Shown: positions 9,855-19,012, numbered from the stretch's first letter. The stretch is DNA of 64,000 nucleotides from Xanthomonas hortorum (GCF_024339125.1 NZ_CP101417.1:558001-622000); one strand, 5' to 3'. Translations and numbers: made by a program. Notes: a model not told the origin generated them from the letters alone.

Positions 9855-10511
9855 ATGCGCACCCTCCTCTTGCTTGCCGTGCTTGCACTGGCACTGCTGC
9901 CCGCAACCTCCATCGCAGTGCAGCTACAGGACGGCGATCTGTTGTTCGTCACCGCAGCCCGCACCGGCCTGAGCGGCGCCATTGACGATGCCACCGCCAA
10001 GCAGGACGCACCCAGCTTCGACCATGTGGCGCTAGTCGCCCATCAAGGCGACACACAAGTGGTGCTGCACGCCGACGACAAAGGCTCGCGGCAGCAAGCA
10101 CTGAGCGACTTCGTCGACGAAGCCAACGCCAAGCATCGGCAGATCAGCGTGTATCGGCTCACCGAGCCCTATCGCGCTGCGATCCCCGACGCCATCGCCC
10201 AGGCACGGCGCATGCTCGGCAAGCCATACAACGAAACCTACGTGCAGGACGACAACAGCTACTACTGCTCGGATTTCATCGAACGCGCGTTCCGTGCACA
10301 TCATGTCTTCGCACTGCAGCCGATGAACTTCAAGAACCTGCAAACCGGCAAGATTTCACCGTATTGGACGGATTTCTATCGCAGCAAAGGCATGGCAGTT
10401 CCGCAGGGCCTGCCCGGCACCAATCCCAACGACATGGCAAGCGCGTCCGCGCTGACTTACGTTGGCCGCCTGCAAGACGGCCAAGTGCGGCCAGGAGACC
10501 ACGTTGAGTAA
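9855..10511 (+). CDS. YiiX/YebB-like papain-fold hydrolase, secreted
   Basis: A 218-residue protein with a signal peptide (MRTLLLLAVLALALLPATSIA). The fold signature is that of permuted NlpC/P60 (YiiX-like) enzymes: DGDLLFVTAARTGLSGAID at the start, His in FDHVALVA and Cys in NSYYCSDFIERAF. Such enzymes cleave amide bonds, for example in peptidoglycan or lipids, but the substrate here is unknown. Its stop overlaps the start of the next gene, so the two are probably translated together. Confidence 0.83.
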   Translation: MRTLLLLAVLALALLPATSIAVQLQDGDLLFVTAARTGLSGAIDDATAKQDAPSFDHVALVAHQGDTQVVLHADDKGSRQQALSDFVDEANAKHRQISVYRLTEPYRAAIPDAIAQARRMLGKPYNETYVQDDNSYYCSDFIERAFRAHHVFALQPMNFKNLQTGKISPYWTDFYRSKGMAVPQGLPGTNPNDMASASALTYVGRLQDGQVRPGDHVE

Positions 10512-11469
10512 GTTACTGCTGACAGGGCTGTTCGCCTTATTGTTCATTGGCTGCACCGATGCACCGCCAACGCCGCCGGCCAAGCGTGTGGAGCAGCGAC
10601 CAAAACCGGCTCCCGCAGCAGCTGCAAAAGCCGCGATTCCAGCCAGGCAACGTGGTGAAGGCAAGCCGTATGAAATGGTCGACACTCAGGTCTGGGATGT
10701 CCCGGATCCGGCCTCCGGACGCAACTACCAAGTGTTCGTCGCGCTGCCACGCGGCTATGCGGACAACCCGGGTCGTCGCTATCCAGTGCTTTACGCCACC
10801 GACGGCGACTACGCGTTTCCGGTGGTGCGACAGATCGCACGCCGCTTGAATGGCGAAGGCCCGGCGATCGAAGATTTCATTCTGGTTGGGCTGTCGTACG
10901 CGGTGGGCGATGAGCCGATGCCCGGCCGCCGGCGCGATTACACGCCCACACCCGAGGATGGTGAAGGCGCTCCACCCGTTGCGACACATGGCAAAAGCGC
11001 CGCCTACATCGCCTACCTGCGTGATCACGTACTGCCATTCGTTGCCAAACGCTATCGCACCGACGAGCACAAGCGCCTGTACTACGGCCACTCCTACGGC
11101 GGCTTGCTGGGCACGCAGATCCTGCTCCAATCGCCCGAGATGTTTTCCGGCTACCTCCTCGGCAGCCCGTCCTATTGGTACGGCAAGCATGCGATGACGG
11201 CGCTGGAAGCCGCATCCGCAGCCAAGCGCAAGGATCTCCCCGCGCAGGTCTACCTGTATGTGGGCGAGTACGAACAACGGCGTTACCACCAGAACTACGA
11301 CATGGTCACCGATGCCCAGGCCATGGTGCGGCGCTTGCGCGCACGCGGCTATGCATCCTTGCAGATCGAACTGGAGGTGCTCAACGACGAAGATCACCTG
11401 AGCGTTGCGCCGCGCGGCATCACGCATGGGCTGAAGCATCTGTTGCGTGACAGCGTCTCACCCACCTGA
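10504..11469 (+). CDS. alpha/beta hydrolase lipoprotein (putative esterase, Fes/IroE type)
   Basis: A 321-residue protein. The favoured start is TTG 10504, preceded by AGGAG; it overlaps the end of the papain-like gene and gives a lipoprotein signal with Cys17 (LLFIGC). A Pro/Ala-rich linker leads to an esterase D/enterochelin esterase-like domain: LPRGYADNPGRRYPVLYATDG, Ser in GHSYGG, and a late acidic/His pair in LNDEDHLS. The substrate is unknown. Operon-like overlap suggests a joint envelope role with the upstream hydrolase. Confidence 0.83.
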   Translation: MSKLLLTGLFALLFIGCTDAPPTPPAKRVEQRPKPAPAAAAKAAIPARQRGEGKPYEMVDTQVWDVPDPASGRNYQVFVALPRGYADNPGRRYPVLYATDGDYAFPVVRQIARRLNGEGPAIEDFILVGLSYAVGDEPMPGRRRDYTPTPEDGEGAPPVATHGKSAAYIAYLRDHVLPFVAKRYRTDEHKRLYYGHSYGGLLGTQILLQSPEMFSGYLLGSPSYWYGKHAMTALEAASAAKRKDLPAQVYLYVGEYEQRRYHQNYDMVTDAQAMVRRLRARGYASLQIELEVLNDEDHLSVAPRGITHGLKHLLRDSVSPT

Positions 11470-11531
11470 AACCGGGCGCCGCGGCAGCCGCCGCCCTGCC
11501 TCACCCACCCACTCTCTAGCAACCACACCAC

Positions 11532-12473
11532 ATGGAGTCGTACATGCACGCACCACTGCAACCGGTTGCCGGACGTTCCTTCATCGGGAACGGACCCACG
11601 ACGCACCAGATCGAACTGGGTGATCGCAAGTTTCTGCACCCTGGGCGCCTGCGTTGGCTCCGCGCGATCGGCTGGGCGGTGGTGTTGCTTGTCGTGGTTG
11701 CCACATTGGCGCCCATGGCCGGCAGGTTTGTCGGCGGCCTGTTCCCCAAGGACTCCGGCCCCCTGCAACTGCTCGCCAGCCTTGTCGGTATCGCGGTCGG
11801 GCTGGGTGTCTATGTGCTTGCAGTGCGCCTGGCCGAAGGTCGGCGCGCCAGCGAGCTCGCCGTGCGACCGATGCTGCCCCAGGTGATCGTCGGCCTGCTG
11901 ATCGGTGCGGCCATGTTCGCCACGGTCATGGGCATCATGGCGGTGTTCGGGCTGTACGACATCCAGGCACTGGGCATGGCACCGGCATGGACGGCAGTCC
12001 GCAAGGCCTTGCAGGCGGGCGTGATCGAAGAATTGATGTTCCGCGCGATTTTCCTGCGCCTGATCTGGCGCGCGTTCGGTCCCTGGATCGCCTTCGCCGC
12101 GTCTGCGGCGCTGTTCGGCTTCGGCCATATCGCCAATCCGCACGCCACGGTCTTTGCTGCGATCTGCATCGCGCTGGAAGCCGGCATCCTGCTGGGCGCG
12201 TTCTATGCCTTGACCGGCCGGGTCTGGATGTCGATCGGGGTGCATATCGCCTGGAATTTCACCCAGGGCTATGTCTTCGGTGCAGCCGTGTCAGGGACCG
12301 ACATGGGTCCGGCGATTGCTCGTAGCACCGCTCGCCCTGGCATCGCCGAATGGCTCACCGGCGGCCCCTTTGGCCCAGAAGCATCGCTGCCGGGCGTGCT
12401 GGTGTGCTTGGCCGTAGGCGTCACGGTTCTGTGGATGGCGTGGCGTACGGGCAAGCTTGCAAAGCAACCGTAA
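11532..12473 (+). CDS. CPBP family intramembrane metalloprotease
   Basis: A 313-residue, multi-pass membrane protein. The CPBP (Abi, CAAX-protease-like) motifs are complete: EELMFRAIFLR (the EExxxR motif), FGFGHIANPH (second His motif) and HIAWNF (third His motif). Members cleave or trim membrane-associated peptides; some confer bacteriocin self-immunity. A second ATG at 11544 could also start the protein. No bacteriocin gene is adjacent, so the substrate is open. Confidence 0.88.
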   Translation: MESYMHAPLQPVAGRSFIGNGPTTHQIELGDRKFLHPGRLRWLRAIGWAVVLLVVVATLAPMAGRFVGGLFPKDSGPLQLLASLVGIAVGLGVYVLAVRLAEGRRASELAVRPMLPQVIVGLLIGAAMFATVMGIMAVFGLYDIQALGMAPAWTAVRKALQAGVIEELMFRAIFLRLIWRAFGPWIAFAASAALFGFGHIANPHATVFAAICIALEAGILLGAFYALTGRVWMSIGVHIAWNFTQGYVFGAAVSGTDMGPAIARSTARPGIAEWLTGGPFGPEASLPGVLVCLAVGVTVLWMAWRTGKLAKQP

Positions 12474-12797
12474 GCGCATCGAATGCACCCACCACGCCAC
12501 TTTGCTCACTGACTGGCGGTACCGGCCGCCATCAGTTTCGGTCAGCGCCAACAGGCTCAAGACCCGGGCGTGTCCCTATCGGTCTGATCGCGCAGTCTGA
12601 GCGTCCGCGGTAATCCCACACATCGCGTGACGCCAAGGCCGGCACTGCATGCCCTGCCCAGGTGCCTGCACATTGCGGGCACCACCTTGCCATCTCGCAC
12701 ACATGTGACGTCCTAGGCTTTGCGCTCCCACTCACGTCAGCGCTGGCTGCAGGATCCCAACCTGCATCGACTGAAGCGCATCACTGCAGAGGTCCAC
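12474..12797. other. intergenic region without a gene
   Basis: A 324-bp spacer before the DUF4126 gene. Open frames in it are short and show no recognisable protein. I see no strong terminator or repeat. Confidence 0.4.
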
Positions 12798-13259
12798 ATG
12801 TCCCTGATTCATTCGATCCTGATGGCCGCGGTTGCAGGCATGCGCTCGATGACACCGCTGGCGGCGGTCGCCAATGCGGCCCGCACTGGCAACCTCCCCG
12901 CCAACAACGGCGCACCGAAGCTGCTTGCCAATCCGCTCGCATCGGCCGGCATGCTCGCGCTCGCCGGTGGTGAGCTGGCCGGCGACAAGATGAAGACCGC
13001 ACCCGACCGCATCGTGCTGCCCGGCATGATCGCCCGCATCGCCACCGGTGTGATCGTCGGCACGGCACTGGCGCCACGCGAGCAACGCGGCATCGCTGCA
13101 CTGCTCGGCGCTACCACTGCCGTCGCTGCGGCCTATCTCACCTTCAACGCACGCATGCGCGCAATCGAACGCTATGGCCAGACCAGCACCGGCGTAGTGG
13201 AAGACGCCATCTCGGTGGGTGCGGCAACGCTGATCATGCGTAGCGCTGCCAAACGCTGA
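12798..13259 (+). CDS. DUF4126 family membrane protein
   Basis: A 153-residue protein starting at ATG 12798, preceded by GAGG at 12789-12792. Hydrophobic, Ala/Gly-rich helices and the opening MRSMTPLAAVANAAR fit DUF4126 membrane proteins of unknown function. Longer frames would add an unrelated N-terminus and lack a ribosome site. Confidence 0.75.
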   Translation: MSLIHSILMAAVAGMRSMTPLAAVANAARTGNLPANNGAPKLLANPLASAGMLALAGGELAGDKMKTAPDRIVLPGMIARIATGVIVGTALAPREQRGIAALLGATTAVAAAYLTFNARMRAIERYGQTSTGVVEDAISVGAATLIMRSAAKR

Positions 13260-13348
13260 GCATTTGGCAGTACATACGGTTGCCGCAATCGCGCTTCGGT
13301 CAACGCGGCAGCGTGCTTGAGCGCGGCGGCGCGCGGCTGGGAGATACA

Positions 13349-14323
13349 TCAACCACCACGCCCATGCGGCGCATCCAGATCCAGCACCGGCCCCACCGGA
13401 ACGATGCCGGTGGGATTGATCATGTCGTGGCTCTGGTAATAGTGATTCTTGATGTGCTGGAAGTCGACCGTCCCGGCGATTCCCGGCATCTGATAGAGCT
13501 CGCGCAGAAAGCCGGACAACTGCGAATAGTCGGCAATGCGCCGTAGATTGCATTTGAAGTGCCCCACATACACAGCATCGAAGCGCACCAGCGTGGTGAA
13601 CAGGCGCCAGTCTGCTTCGGTAAGTTGCTCGCCGCACAGATAGCGTTGCTGGCTCAAACGCGTTTCAAGCCAATCCAATGTCTCGAACAACGGCACCACC
13701 GCCTCTTCGTACGCAGCTTGCGTGGTCGCAAAGCCCGCCTTGTACACGCCATTGTTGACGGTGTCGTACACGCGCGCATTGACCGCATCGATTTGCTCGC
13801 GCAACGGCTCTGGGTAGAAGTCGCCGTCTGCAGCGCCAATCTCGTCGAACGCGCTGTTGAACATGCGGATGATGTCGGCCGACTCGTTACTGACCACCGT
13901 ATTGCGCTCGCGGTCCCACAACACCGGCACGGTCACGCGCCCTGAGTAGTGAGGATCGGCGCTGAGATAGACCTCGTACAGATGCTGCGCATGATGAATC
14001 GCATCGCCCACCACACCCGGGCCCTGCGCGAAGGTCCAGCCGTGCTTGCCCATCAGCCAATGCACAACGGAGACATCAATCATCGCCTCCAGGCCTTTCA
14101 GGCGACGAAAGATCAACGTGCGATGCGCCCAAGGGCAGGCCAGCGACACATACAGGTGATAACGCCTCGGAGCGGCCTGAAAGCCACCGTCACCGTGCGG
14201 CCCTGCACTGCCATCGCGTGTCACCCAGTTACGAAATCGCGACTGCGAGCGTTCGAAACGCCCCTCGCTCTTGTCTGTGTCGTACCAACCGTCTTGCCAC
14301 TTGCCGTCGACCAACAGGCCCAT
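13349..14323 (-). CDS. yqjG: glutathionyl-hydroquinone reductase (GST Xi class)
   Basis: A 324-residue cytosolic enzyme that reduces glutathionyl-(hydro)quinones, using glutathione and a catalytic cysteine. The catalytic motif ACPWAHR (Cys63) and the downstream SADIIRMFNSAF and LTEADWRLFTTLVRFDAVYVGHFKCN are characteristic of the YqjG/ECM4/PcpF family. Start ATG 14323 gives the usual length of about 320 residues; the longer open frame upstream does not resemble the family. It is monocistronic. Confidence 0.93.
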   Translation of the reverse strand: MGLLVDGKWQDGWYDTDKSEGRFERSQSRFRNWVTRDGSAGPHGDGGFQAAPRRYHLYVSLACPWAHRTLIFRRLKGLEAMIDVSVVHWLMGKHGWTFAQGPGVVGDAIHHAQHLYEVYLSADPHYSGRVTVPVLWDRERNTVVSNESADIIRMFNSAFDEIGAADGDFYPEPLREQIDAVNARVYDTVNNGVYKAGFATTQAAYEEAVVPLFETLDWLETRLSQQRYLCGEQLTEADWRLFTTLVRFDAVYVGHFKCNLRRIADYSQLSGFLRELYQMPGIAGTVDFQHIKNHYYQSHDMINPTGIVPVGPVLDLDAPHGRGG

Positions 14324-14494
14324 GGTGTCTTCTCCCACAACAACAGTAAGAACCAACCCTAGCTCACCCGATTTGGAGAGTGCGTGAGCAGCCTTGGTGG
14401 CTTGGGCAAACGCACCAAGCCATGCGCTGTTGAATATCGAAGACACACAGCAAGGCAACAAGCGCGTTGGCTTGCCGTCTATCAATACCGCACG

Positions 14495-14960
14495 CTATTT
14501 AGCAATCACAGATGTGCCGGACGGCACCATGTAACACGCCTGCGCCTTTTTGCAGGCCTCTGCATTGAGCTCGGCGATCTGGCTGGCGAGGTACTGCTCA
14601 GGCGTCAGCTCCATGCGATTGCGGTAGGCGTTGTCGGCATCCGCCTTGGCGACCTGTTCCTGCTCGCGCTGCCGTTCTGCAGTCGTCGCCTCGACCAAGG
14701 TTTTGACTCGCTGCTGCTGCGCAGCGGTGAGATTCATCTGCTGCAACACATCCGGATTGGGACGCGCACGGCCAAGCGTGATGTTCTGGATCTGGATCGG
14801 CAGGCCTTGTTGCTTGACCAACGCACTCACGGTGTCCGGATCGCTCATCATCTTGGTCATGTCGTAGCGCTTGACCTGATCGCGCACGATGGAGGCGTAC
14901 TGGCTGGCGACAACTGCAGTCTGGCCTGGCACCCCATTGGCGTCGACACCCCAGGATCGG
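14495..14960 (-). pseudogene. SPFH/prohibitin-like protein, N-terminally truncated
   Basis: The last roughly 150 codons match the C-terminal part of SPFH (prohibitin/stomatin) proteins: SIVRDQVKRYDM, GLPIQIQNITLGRARPNPDVLQQM, a Gln/Glu-rich coiled coil, and a tail with two Cys (ACKKAQACYM). The membrane anchor and the first half of the SPFH domain are absent. Upstream the sequence changes around 14940-15000 into DNA with no SPFH resemblance. I infer a deletion remnant. Confidence 0.65.
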
Positions 14961-15104
14961 CGAAAATAGCCGCCAGCCGGCTGTTCCGGCCTGCTGCAGC
15001 AGGGTCCCGGGCCGTCGCGGTCGCTGGTCCAGCTGTCCATCGCGGTCCGCCATCAGCTGCCCGCTGCGTTCGCTTCGCTTTCTGCCGCTCTTTTCGGATC
15101 CATC

Positions 15105-16691
15105 TTGAACACCAACGCCCCGCCCCTGCCCGCCGACGACCTGCCCCTCACCGACCGCCTGCGCGTGGCGCTGGACCTGCTGGAGGCCATCGAGGCCGAC
15201 CGCAGCGTGCTCGACGCGCTGCCCGAAGCCGACCGCGTGCGCCTACACCAGGTGGTGGCCAAGGTCTATCACCCCGAGCCGAAGGCGCGGCGGCAGCTGC
15301 TCAAGCAACGCGAGCGCGAACGGCATCAGGAGAAGGTGCGCAAGGCCGAGGCGCTGCTCGAGCAACGCGGTATCCGTGCGCTGCGGCGCAAACCGGTGTT
15401 CAGCACGCCAAACGTCTTCCCGCCGCATGCCGCTGGTCTGCACGATGCGCATAACGGCGAGAACGCAACCGCCACGCCGGAGCCGATGCATTCGCCCGAG
15501 CTGCGTCACTGCTATGTGTGCAAGCAGAAGTTCACCCAGCTGCACCACTTCTACGACCAGATGTGCCCGGCTTGCGCAGAGCTCAACTTCTTCAAGCGCA
15601 CCGAAACCGCCGACCTGCGCGGCCGCGTGGCATTGCTCACTGGTGGGCGGGTCAAGATCGGCTATCAGGCTGGCTTGAAGTTGTTACGCGCCGGGGCCGA
15701 GCTGATCGTCACCACACGCTTCCCGCGCGATTCGGCCGCGCGTTATGCGGAAGAGCCGGACTTTGCGCAGTGGGGCCATCGCCTGCAGGTATTCGGCCTG
15801 GACCTGCGCCACACCCCCAGCGTGGAAGCGTTCTGCAGCCAGCTGCTGGCCACCCGCGAAAGGCTGGATTTCATCATCAACAACGCCTGCCAGACCGTGC
15901 GCCGCCCGCCGCAGTTCTACGCGCACATGATGGCCAACGAAACCGCCGCGCTGGATGCGTTACCCGACACCGTACAAAAGCTCGTTGGTCACTACGAAGG
16001 CCTGCGCACGCCCGAGCTGTTGCGCGAAGCCTCGGCCACCGCGCTGCCGGCCGTGCACGGGCGCGGCCTCGCCGATGCCGATGGCCTCACCCGCGCCGCC
16101 GAGCTGTCGCAGGTCGCGTTGCTGGACGACGAGCTGGTGGCCCAGGAACATCTGTTTCCCGAAGGCCGTCTCGATCAGGATCTGCAGCAAGTCGACTTGC
16201 GCGGCCGCAATTCCTGGCGCCTGCTGATGGCCGAAGTGCCGTCGGTCGAGCTGCTGGAAACACAACTGGTCAACGCCATCGCGCCCTTCATCATCAACGC
16301 GCGCCTCAAGCCGCTGATGCTGCGCACACCCGAGCGCGACAAACACATCGTCAATGTCTCGGCGATGGAAGGGCAGTTCTACCGCAACTTCAAGACCACC
16401 CGGCACCCGCATACCAACATGGCCAAGGCCGCGTTGAACATGATGACGCGCACCTCGGCGGCCGATTATCAAAACGACGGCATCCACATGAACAGCGTCG
16501 ACACCGGCTGGGTGACCGACGAGGATCCGGCCGACATCGCCGCGCTCAAGGTGCAGCAGGAACGCTTCCACCCGCCACTGGACATCGTCGACGGCGCCGC
16601 GCGCATCGTCGACCCGATCATCCACGGCGCCAACACCGGCGAGCATGTGTGGGGGCAGTTTCTGAAGGACTATGCGCCGACGGATTGGTGA
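15105..16691 (+). CDS. SDR family oxidoreductase with N-terminal zinc-ribbon region
   Basis: A 528-residue protein starting at TTG 15105 (start uncertain, no clear ribosome site). Residues 1-125 are charged and helical. Next comes a four-cysteine knuckle (CYVC...CPAC), probably zinc binding. From about 170 there is a Rossmann-type short-chain dehydrogenase domain: GRVALLTGGRVKIGYQ replaces the standard TGxxxGIG, NNACQTVRRPP replaces NNAG, and a late HTNMAKAALNMM takes the place of the YxxxK catalytic region, with Tyr missing. The altered active site suggests non-standard chemistry or a non-catalytic role. Confidence 0.78.
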   Translation: MNTNAPPLPADDLPLTDRLRVALDLLEAIEADRSVLDALPEADRVRLHQVVAKVYHPEPKARRQLLKQRERERHQEKVRKAEALLEQRGIRALRRKPVFSTPNVFPPHAAGLHDAHNGENATATPEPMHSPELRHCYVCKQKFTQLHHFYDQMCPACAELNFFKRTETADLRGRVALLTGGRVKIGYQAGLKLLRAGAELIVTTRFPRDSAARYAEEPDFAQWGHRLQVFGLDLRHTPSVEAFCSQLLATRERLDFIINNACQTVRRPPQFYAHMMANETAALDALPDTVQKLVGHYEGLRTPELLREASATALPAVHGRGLADADGLTRAAELSQVALLDDELVAQEHLFPEGRLDQDLQQVDLRGRNSWRLLMAEVPSVELLETQLVNAIAPFIINARLKPLMLRTPERDKHIVNVSAMEGQFYRNFKTTRHPHTNMAKAALNMMTRTSAADYQNDGIHMNSVDTGWVTDEDPADIAALKVQQERFHPPLDIVDGAARIVDPIIHGANTGEHVWGQFLKDYAPTDW

Positions 16692-16747
16692 ACAAGCCGC
16701 AATTTAATCGCAGCTAGATTTGAACAATGGTGCAGGCGCGTTTGCAT

Positions 16748-16776
16748 GGCATGGTGCAGTGATATTGCACCATGCC
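16748..16776. promoter_or_regulatory. perfect 11-bp inverted repeat, candidate GntR operator
   Basis: Arms GGCATGGTGCA (16748-16758) and TGCACCATGCC (16766-16776) are exact complements around a 7-bp spacer GTGATAT. It lies 107 bp before the GntR-type gene. With no T-tract it is not a typical terminator, so an operator is the better guess. Confidence 0.5.
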
Positions 16777-16883
16777 TGTAATGCTATATCTGCGATGGAT
16801 TGAAAAAACGCACACGACCGCCCTCGTGCACCTCTGCATTCCATGTACGATCCAGCCATCGTACGCAGACAAGGAGTTCGGCG

Positions 16884-17513
16884 ATGAGTGCGATTCATTC
16901 CAAGAGTGCGTTCGTCTATGAGCAGGTCAGACGTGCGCTGCAATCCGGGCGCTACCTGCCCGGTCAACGGATCGATCCAGGCAAGCTTGCTGGCGAATTC
17001 AACACCAGCGCTACCCCGGTGCGTTTTGCCTTGTATCGCCTGGTCGGCGAAGGGCTGGTTGCCGATCACGCACGCTATGGCCTGCAGGTGCCGTTGCTCA
17101 CCGAAGTAGCGTTGCGCGATCTCTACGACTGGATGGAGCGCCTGTTGTCGATGGCCTGCGATATCGGCACGGCACCTGTGCCACGCATCATCATAGCGCC
17201 GGAATCGACCACCACGCAGGACGATGTGGTGAAGCAGACCTGGAAACTGTTCGACGCGATCGCGCGCGGCACCTCCCACTGGTCACTGCACCGTGCTGTC
17301 AAACAGGCCAACGACCGGCTGGCGCCAATACGCCGTGCCAAACAGGGCATGCTCGACGCGGTCGACGACGAGCTGGTGGCGCTAGAGCATCACTGGCAAC
17401 GACGCGACTTCGTGGCGTTGCAGTCGGCCTTGCAGGCTTATCACGCACGACGCAAACAGGCTGTGCCACGCATTGTCGCTGCGTTGAACGAGCGTAGCCG
17501 CGACACGCGATAG
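16884..17513 (+). CDS. GntR-family transcriptional regulator
   Basis: A 209-residue protein starting at ATG 16884 with AAGGAG upstream. Residues 7-75 form a GntR winged helix (VYEQVRRALQSGRYLPGQRIDPGKLAGEF, TPVRFALYRLVGEGLV). The C-terminal region is helical and shorter than a standard FCD domain. It sits just before the lasso peptide genes, separated from them only by an IS element, so it may once have been their neighbour regulator. That link is inference. Confidence 0.8.
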   Translation: MSAIHSKSAFVYEQVRRALQSGRYLPGQRIDPGKLAGEFNTSATPVRFALYRLVGEGLVADHARYGLQVPLLTEVALRDLYDWMERLLSMACDIGTAPVPRIIIAPESTTTQDDVVKQTWKLFDAIARGTSHWSLHRAVKQANDRLAPIRRAKQGMLDAVDDELVALEHHWQRRDFVALQSALQAYHARRKQAVPRIVAALNERSRDTR

Positions 17514-17540
17514 TGCATTGGCTGCCTGTAGCAGCGCTAG

Positions 17541-18699
17541 GGATGGTCTGATCAACGGCATCGGAGGATGAGCCTAACCACATCGACCAGGCTGACGGCG
17601 CTCAGATCCTCGATTTTTTTGCCGTTTCCGGCGCGTTTGCAGGGTGTTGCCCGGGTTACAGGCGCACGTTCCCCATCGTCGGCAGTAACTGCTTTCGCTT
17701 CATCCACAGGTTCGATAGCGCAAACAAGGTCAGCACCTGCGCGGTGTTCTTGGCCAGGCCGCGATAGCGGACCTTGGTGTAGCCGAACTGGCGCTTGATC
17801 ACCCGGAATGGATGCTCCACCTTCGCGCGCACGCTGGCCTTGAAGTGTTCCCAACGTCTTTCCCGAGCACGCTCGCGTTTGTTGCCGAGGGCTTGCATCG
17901 TCGAGGGCCTGGCGGCGATGAAGAATGCAGCCTTGCAGGCCTGCAGGTCTTCGCGTTTGTCCGCACCGGTGTAGCCGCTATCGCCGAACACGCTGTCTTC
18001 TTTGCCATGCAGCAACGTGTGCATCACCGTGACATCGGCGACGTTGGCGGCTGTGCAATGGACGTGGTGCACCAACCCGGAAAATTCATCCACGCCGATG
18101 TGCGCCTTCATCCCGAAATACCACTGATTGCCCTTCTTGGTCTGATGCATCTCAGGGTCGCGCGCGTTGTCGGCATTCTTGGTCGAACTGGGCGCCGCGA
18201 TCAGCGTCGCATCGACGATCGTGCCCGACCGCAGGCTCTGGCCCTTGCGCGCCAGATGCGCGTTGACCGCTTCCAGCATCCGCGCGGCAAGGCCATGGGT
18301 CTCCAGCAGGCGCCGAAAGTTGAGAATCGTGGTCTCGTCCGGAACGTTGTCCAAGCCACCGAGCTGGGCAAACCGCCGCAAGGTCGGGATCTCGTGCAGT
18401 GCTTCTTCCATCGCCGGATCGCTCAGCGCATACCACTGCTGCAGCAGATGAATCCGCAACATCGTCGCCAGTGCGTACGGCTGCCGACCTGGCCGGCCCG
18501 ATACCGGATAGTGCGGCGCGATCAGACCGAGCAGTTGCTGCCACGGAACCACCTGCTCCATCTCGGCCAGAAAGATCTCGCGCCGGGTCTGCTTGCGCTT
18601 GCCCAGGCCCTCAGCGTCACCGAACGTCAGTTGCATGGATCACTCCTCAACATCAGGCGGGTAGTGTCGCGTATCTGTGGTGCGTTGTTCAGAGGTTCC
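17541..18699 (-). mobile_element. IS5-family insertion sequence, copy 1 (1159 bp)
   Basis: The element starts GGATGGTCTGATCAAC and ends with the complement of GGAACCTCTGAACAAC, an imperfect 16-bp terminal inverted repeat. Both sides carry the 4-bp duplication CTAG (17537-17540 and 18700-18703), the target typical of the IS5 subgroup. Two more copies of identical length lie at 29750 and 39625. This copy sits between the GntR gene and the first lasso precursor, 141 bp before its start codon. Confidence 0.95.
17656..18636 (-). CDS. IS5-family transposase, copy 1
   Basis: A 326-residue DDE transposase resembling IS1478-type Xanthomonas elements. It has an N-terminal DUF772-like region (SGRPGRQPYALATMLRIHLLQQWYALSDPAMEEALHE). 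Catalytic residues are Asp in GTIVDATLI, Asp in VFGDSGYTG and Glu in KVEHPFRVIKRQFG. It differs from the other two copies by Asp instead of Glu in TGADKRED. It appears intact. Confidence 0.95.
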   Translation of the reverse strand: MQLTFGDAEGLGKRKQTRREIFLAEMEQVVPWQQLLGLIAPHYPVSGRPGRQPYALATMLRIHLLQQWYALSDPAMEEALHEIPTLRRFAQLGGLDNVPDETTILNFRRLLETHGLAARMLEAVNAHLARKGQSLRSGTIVDATLIAAPSSTKNADNARDPEMHQTKKGNQWYFGMKAHIGVDEFSGLVHHVHCTAANVADVTVMHTLLHGKEDSVFGDSGYTGADKREDLQACKAAFFIAARPSTMQALGNKRERARERRWEHFKASVRAKVEHPFRVIKRQFGYTKVRYRGLAKNTAQVLTLFALSNLWMKRKQLLPTMGNVRL

Positions 18700-18806
18700 C
18701 TAGAAAAGTGCCGTCATTCCGGGCATCGATCACAGACCGGATTTAATTACCGGCGTGCAACGCAGTAATCATTTGAAAATCAGATTCCTCGCTTCTTACC
18801 TTGTGC

Positions 18807-18828
18807 ATGTCATGGAGCCCCATGACAT
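18807..18828 (+). promoter_or_regulatory. hairpin just before the first lasso precursor
   Basis: Perfect 9-bp arms ATGTCATGG and CCATGACAT flank a 4-nt loop AGCC. The AGGAGA ribosome site follows at 18833 and the start codon at 18844. It could act as an operator on DNA or as a 5' stabilising or translation-control stem in the mRNA. The sequence alone does not decide. Confidence 0.5.
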
Positions 18829-18843
18829 AACTAGGAGACAGCG

Positions 18844-18984
18844 ATGAACAGCAACGACACCACCCACAGCGATGCATCCAGCGAGATCACGGTGCTTGGC
18901 GTTGCCAGCACCGACACCAAAGGCGGCCCGCTCGCTGGCGAAGAGATCGGCGGCTTCAATGTGCCCGGCATTTCCGAAGAGTGA
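18844..18984 (+). CDS. lasso peptide precursor A1 (xanthomonin I type)
   Basis: A 46-residue precursor with a good ribosome site (AGGAGA). The leader (1-26) carries EITVLGVAS, which resembles the conserved leader motif of proteobacterial lasso peptides, and Thr at the penultimate leader position (TK|G). The core (27-46) begins GGPLAGEE and continues IGGFNVPG. Gly1 and Glu7 of the core would form a seven-residue macrolactam ring, the hallmark of xanthomonins. The tail ISEE may be trimmed. The precursor is paralogous to the next gene. Confidence 0.95.
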   Translation: MNSNDTTHSDASSEITVLGVASTDTKGGPLAGEEIGGFNVPGISEE

Positions 18985-18988
18985 ACCC

Positions 18989-19012
18989 GAGGCGTGCCTA
19001 TGCGCACGCCTC
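18989..19012 (+). terminator. hairpin between the two precursors
   Basis: Arms GAGGCGTGC and GCACGCCTC pair perfectly over 9 bp with a 6-nt loop. No long T-tract follows. It could stabilise the short precursor message or partly terminate it. Confidence 0.55.
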
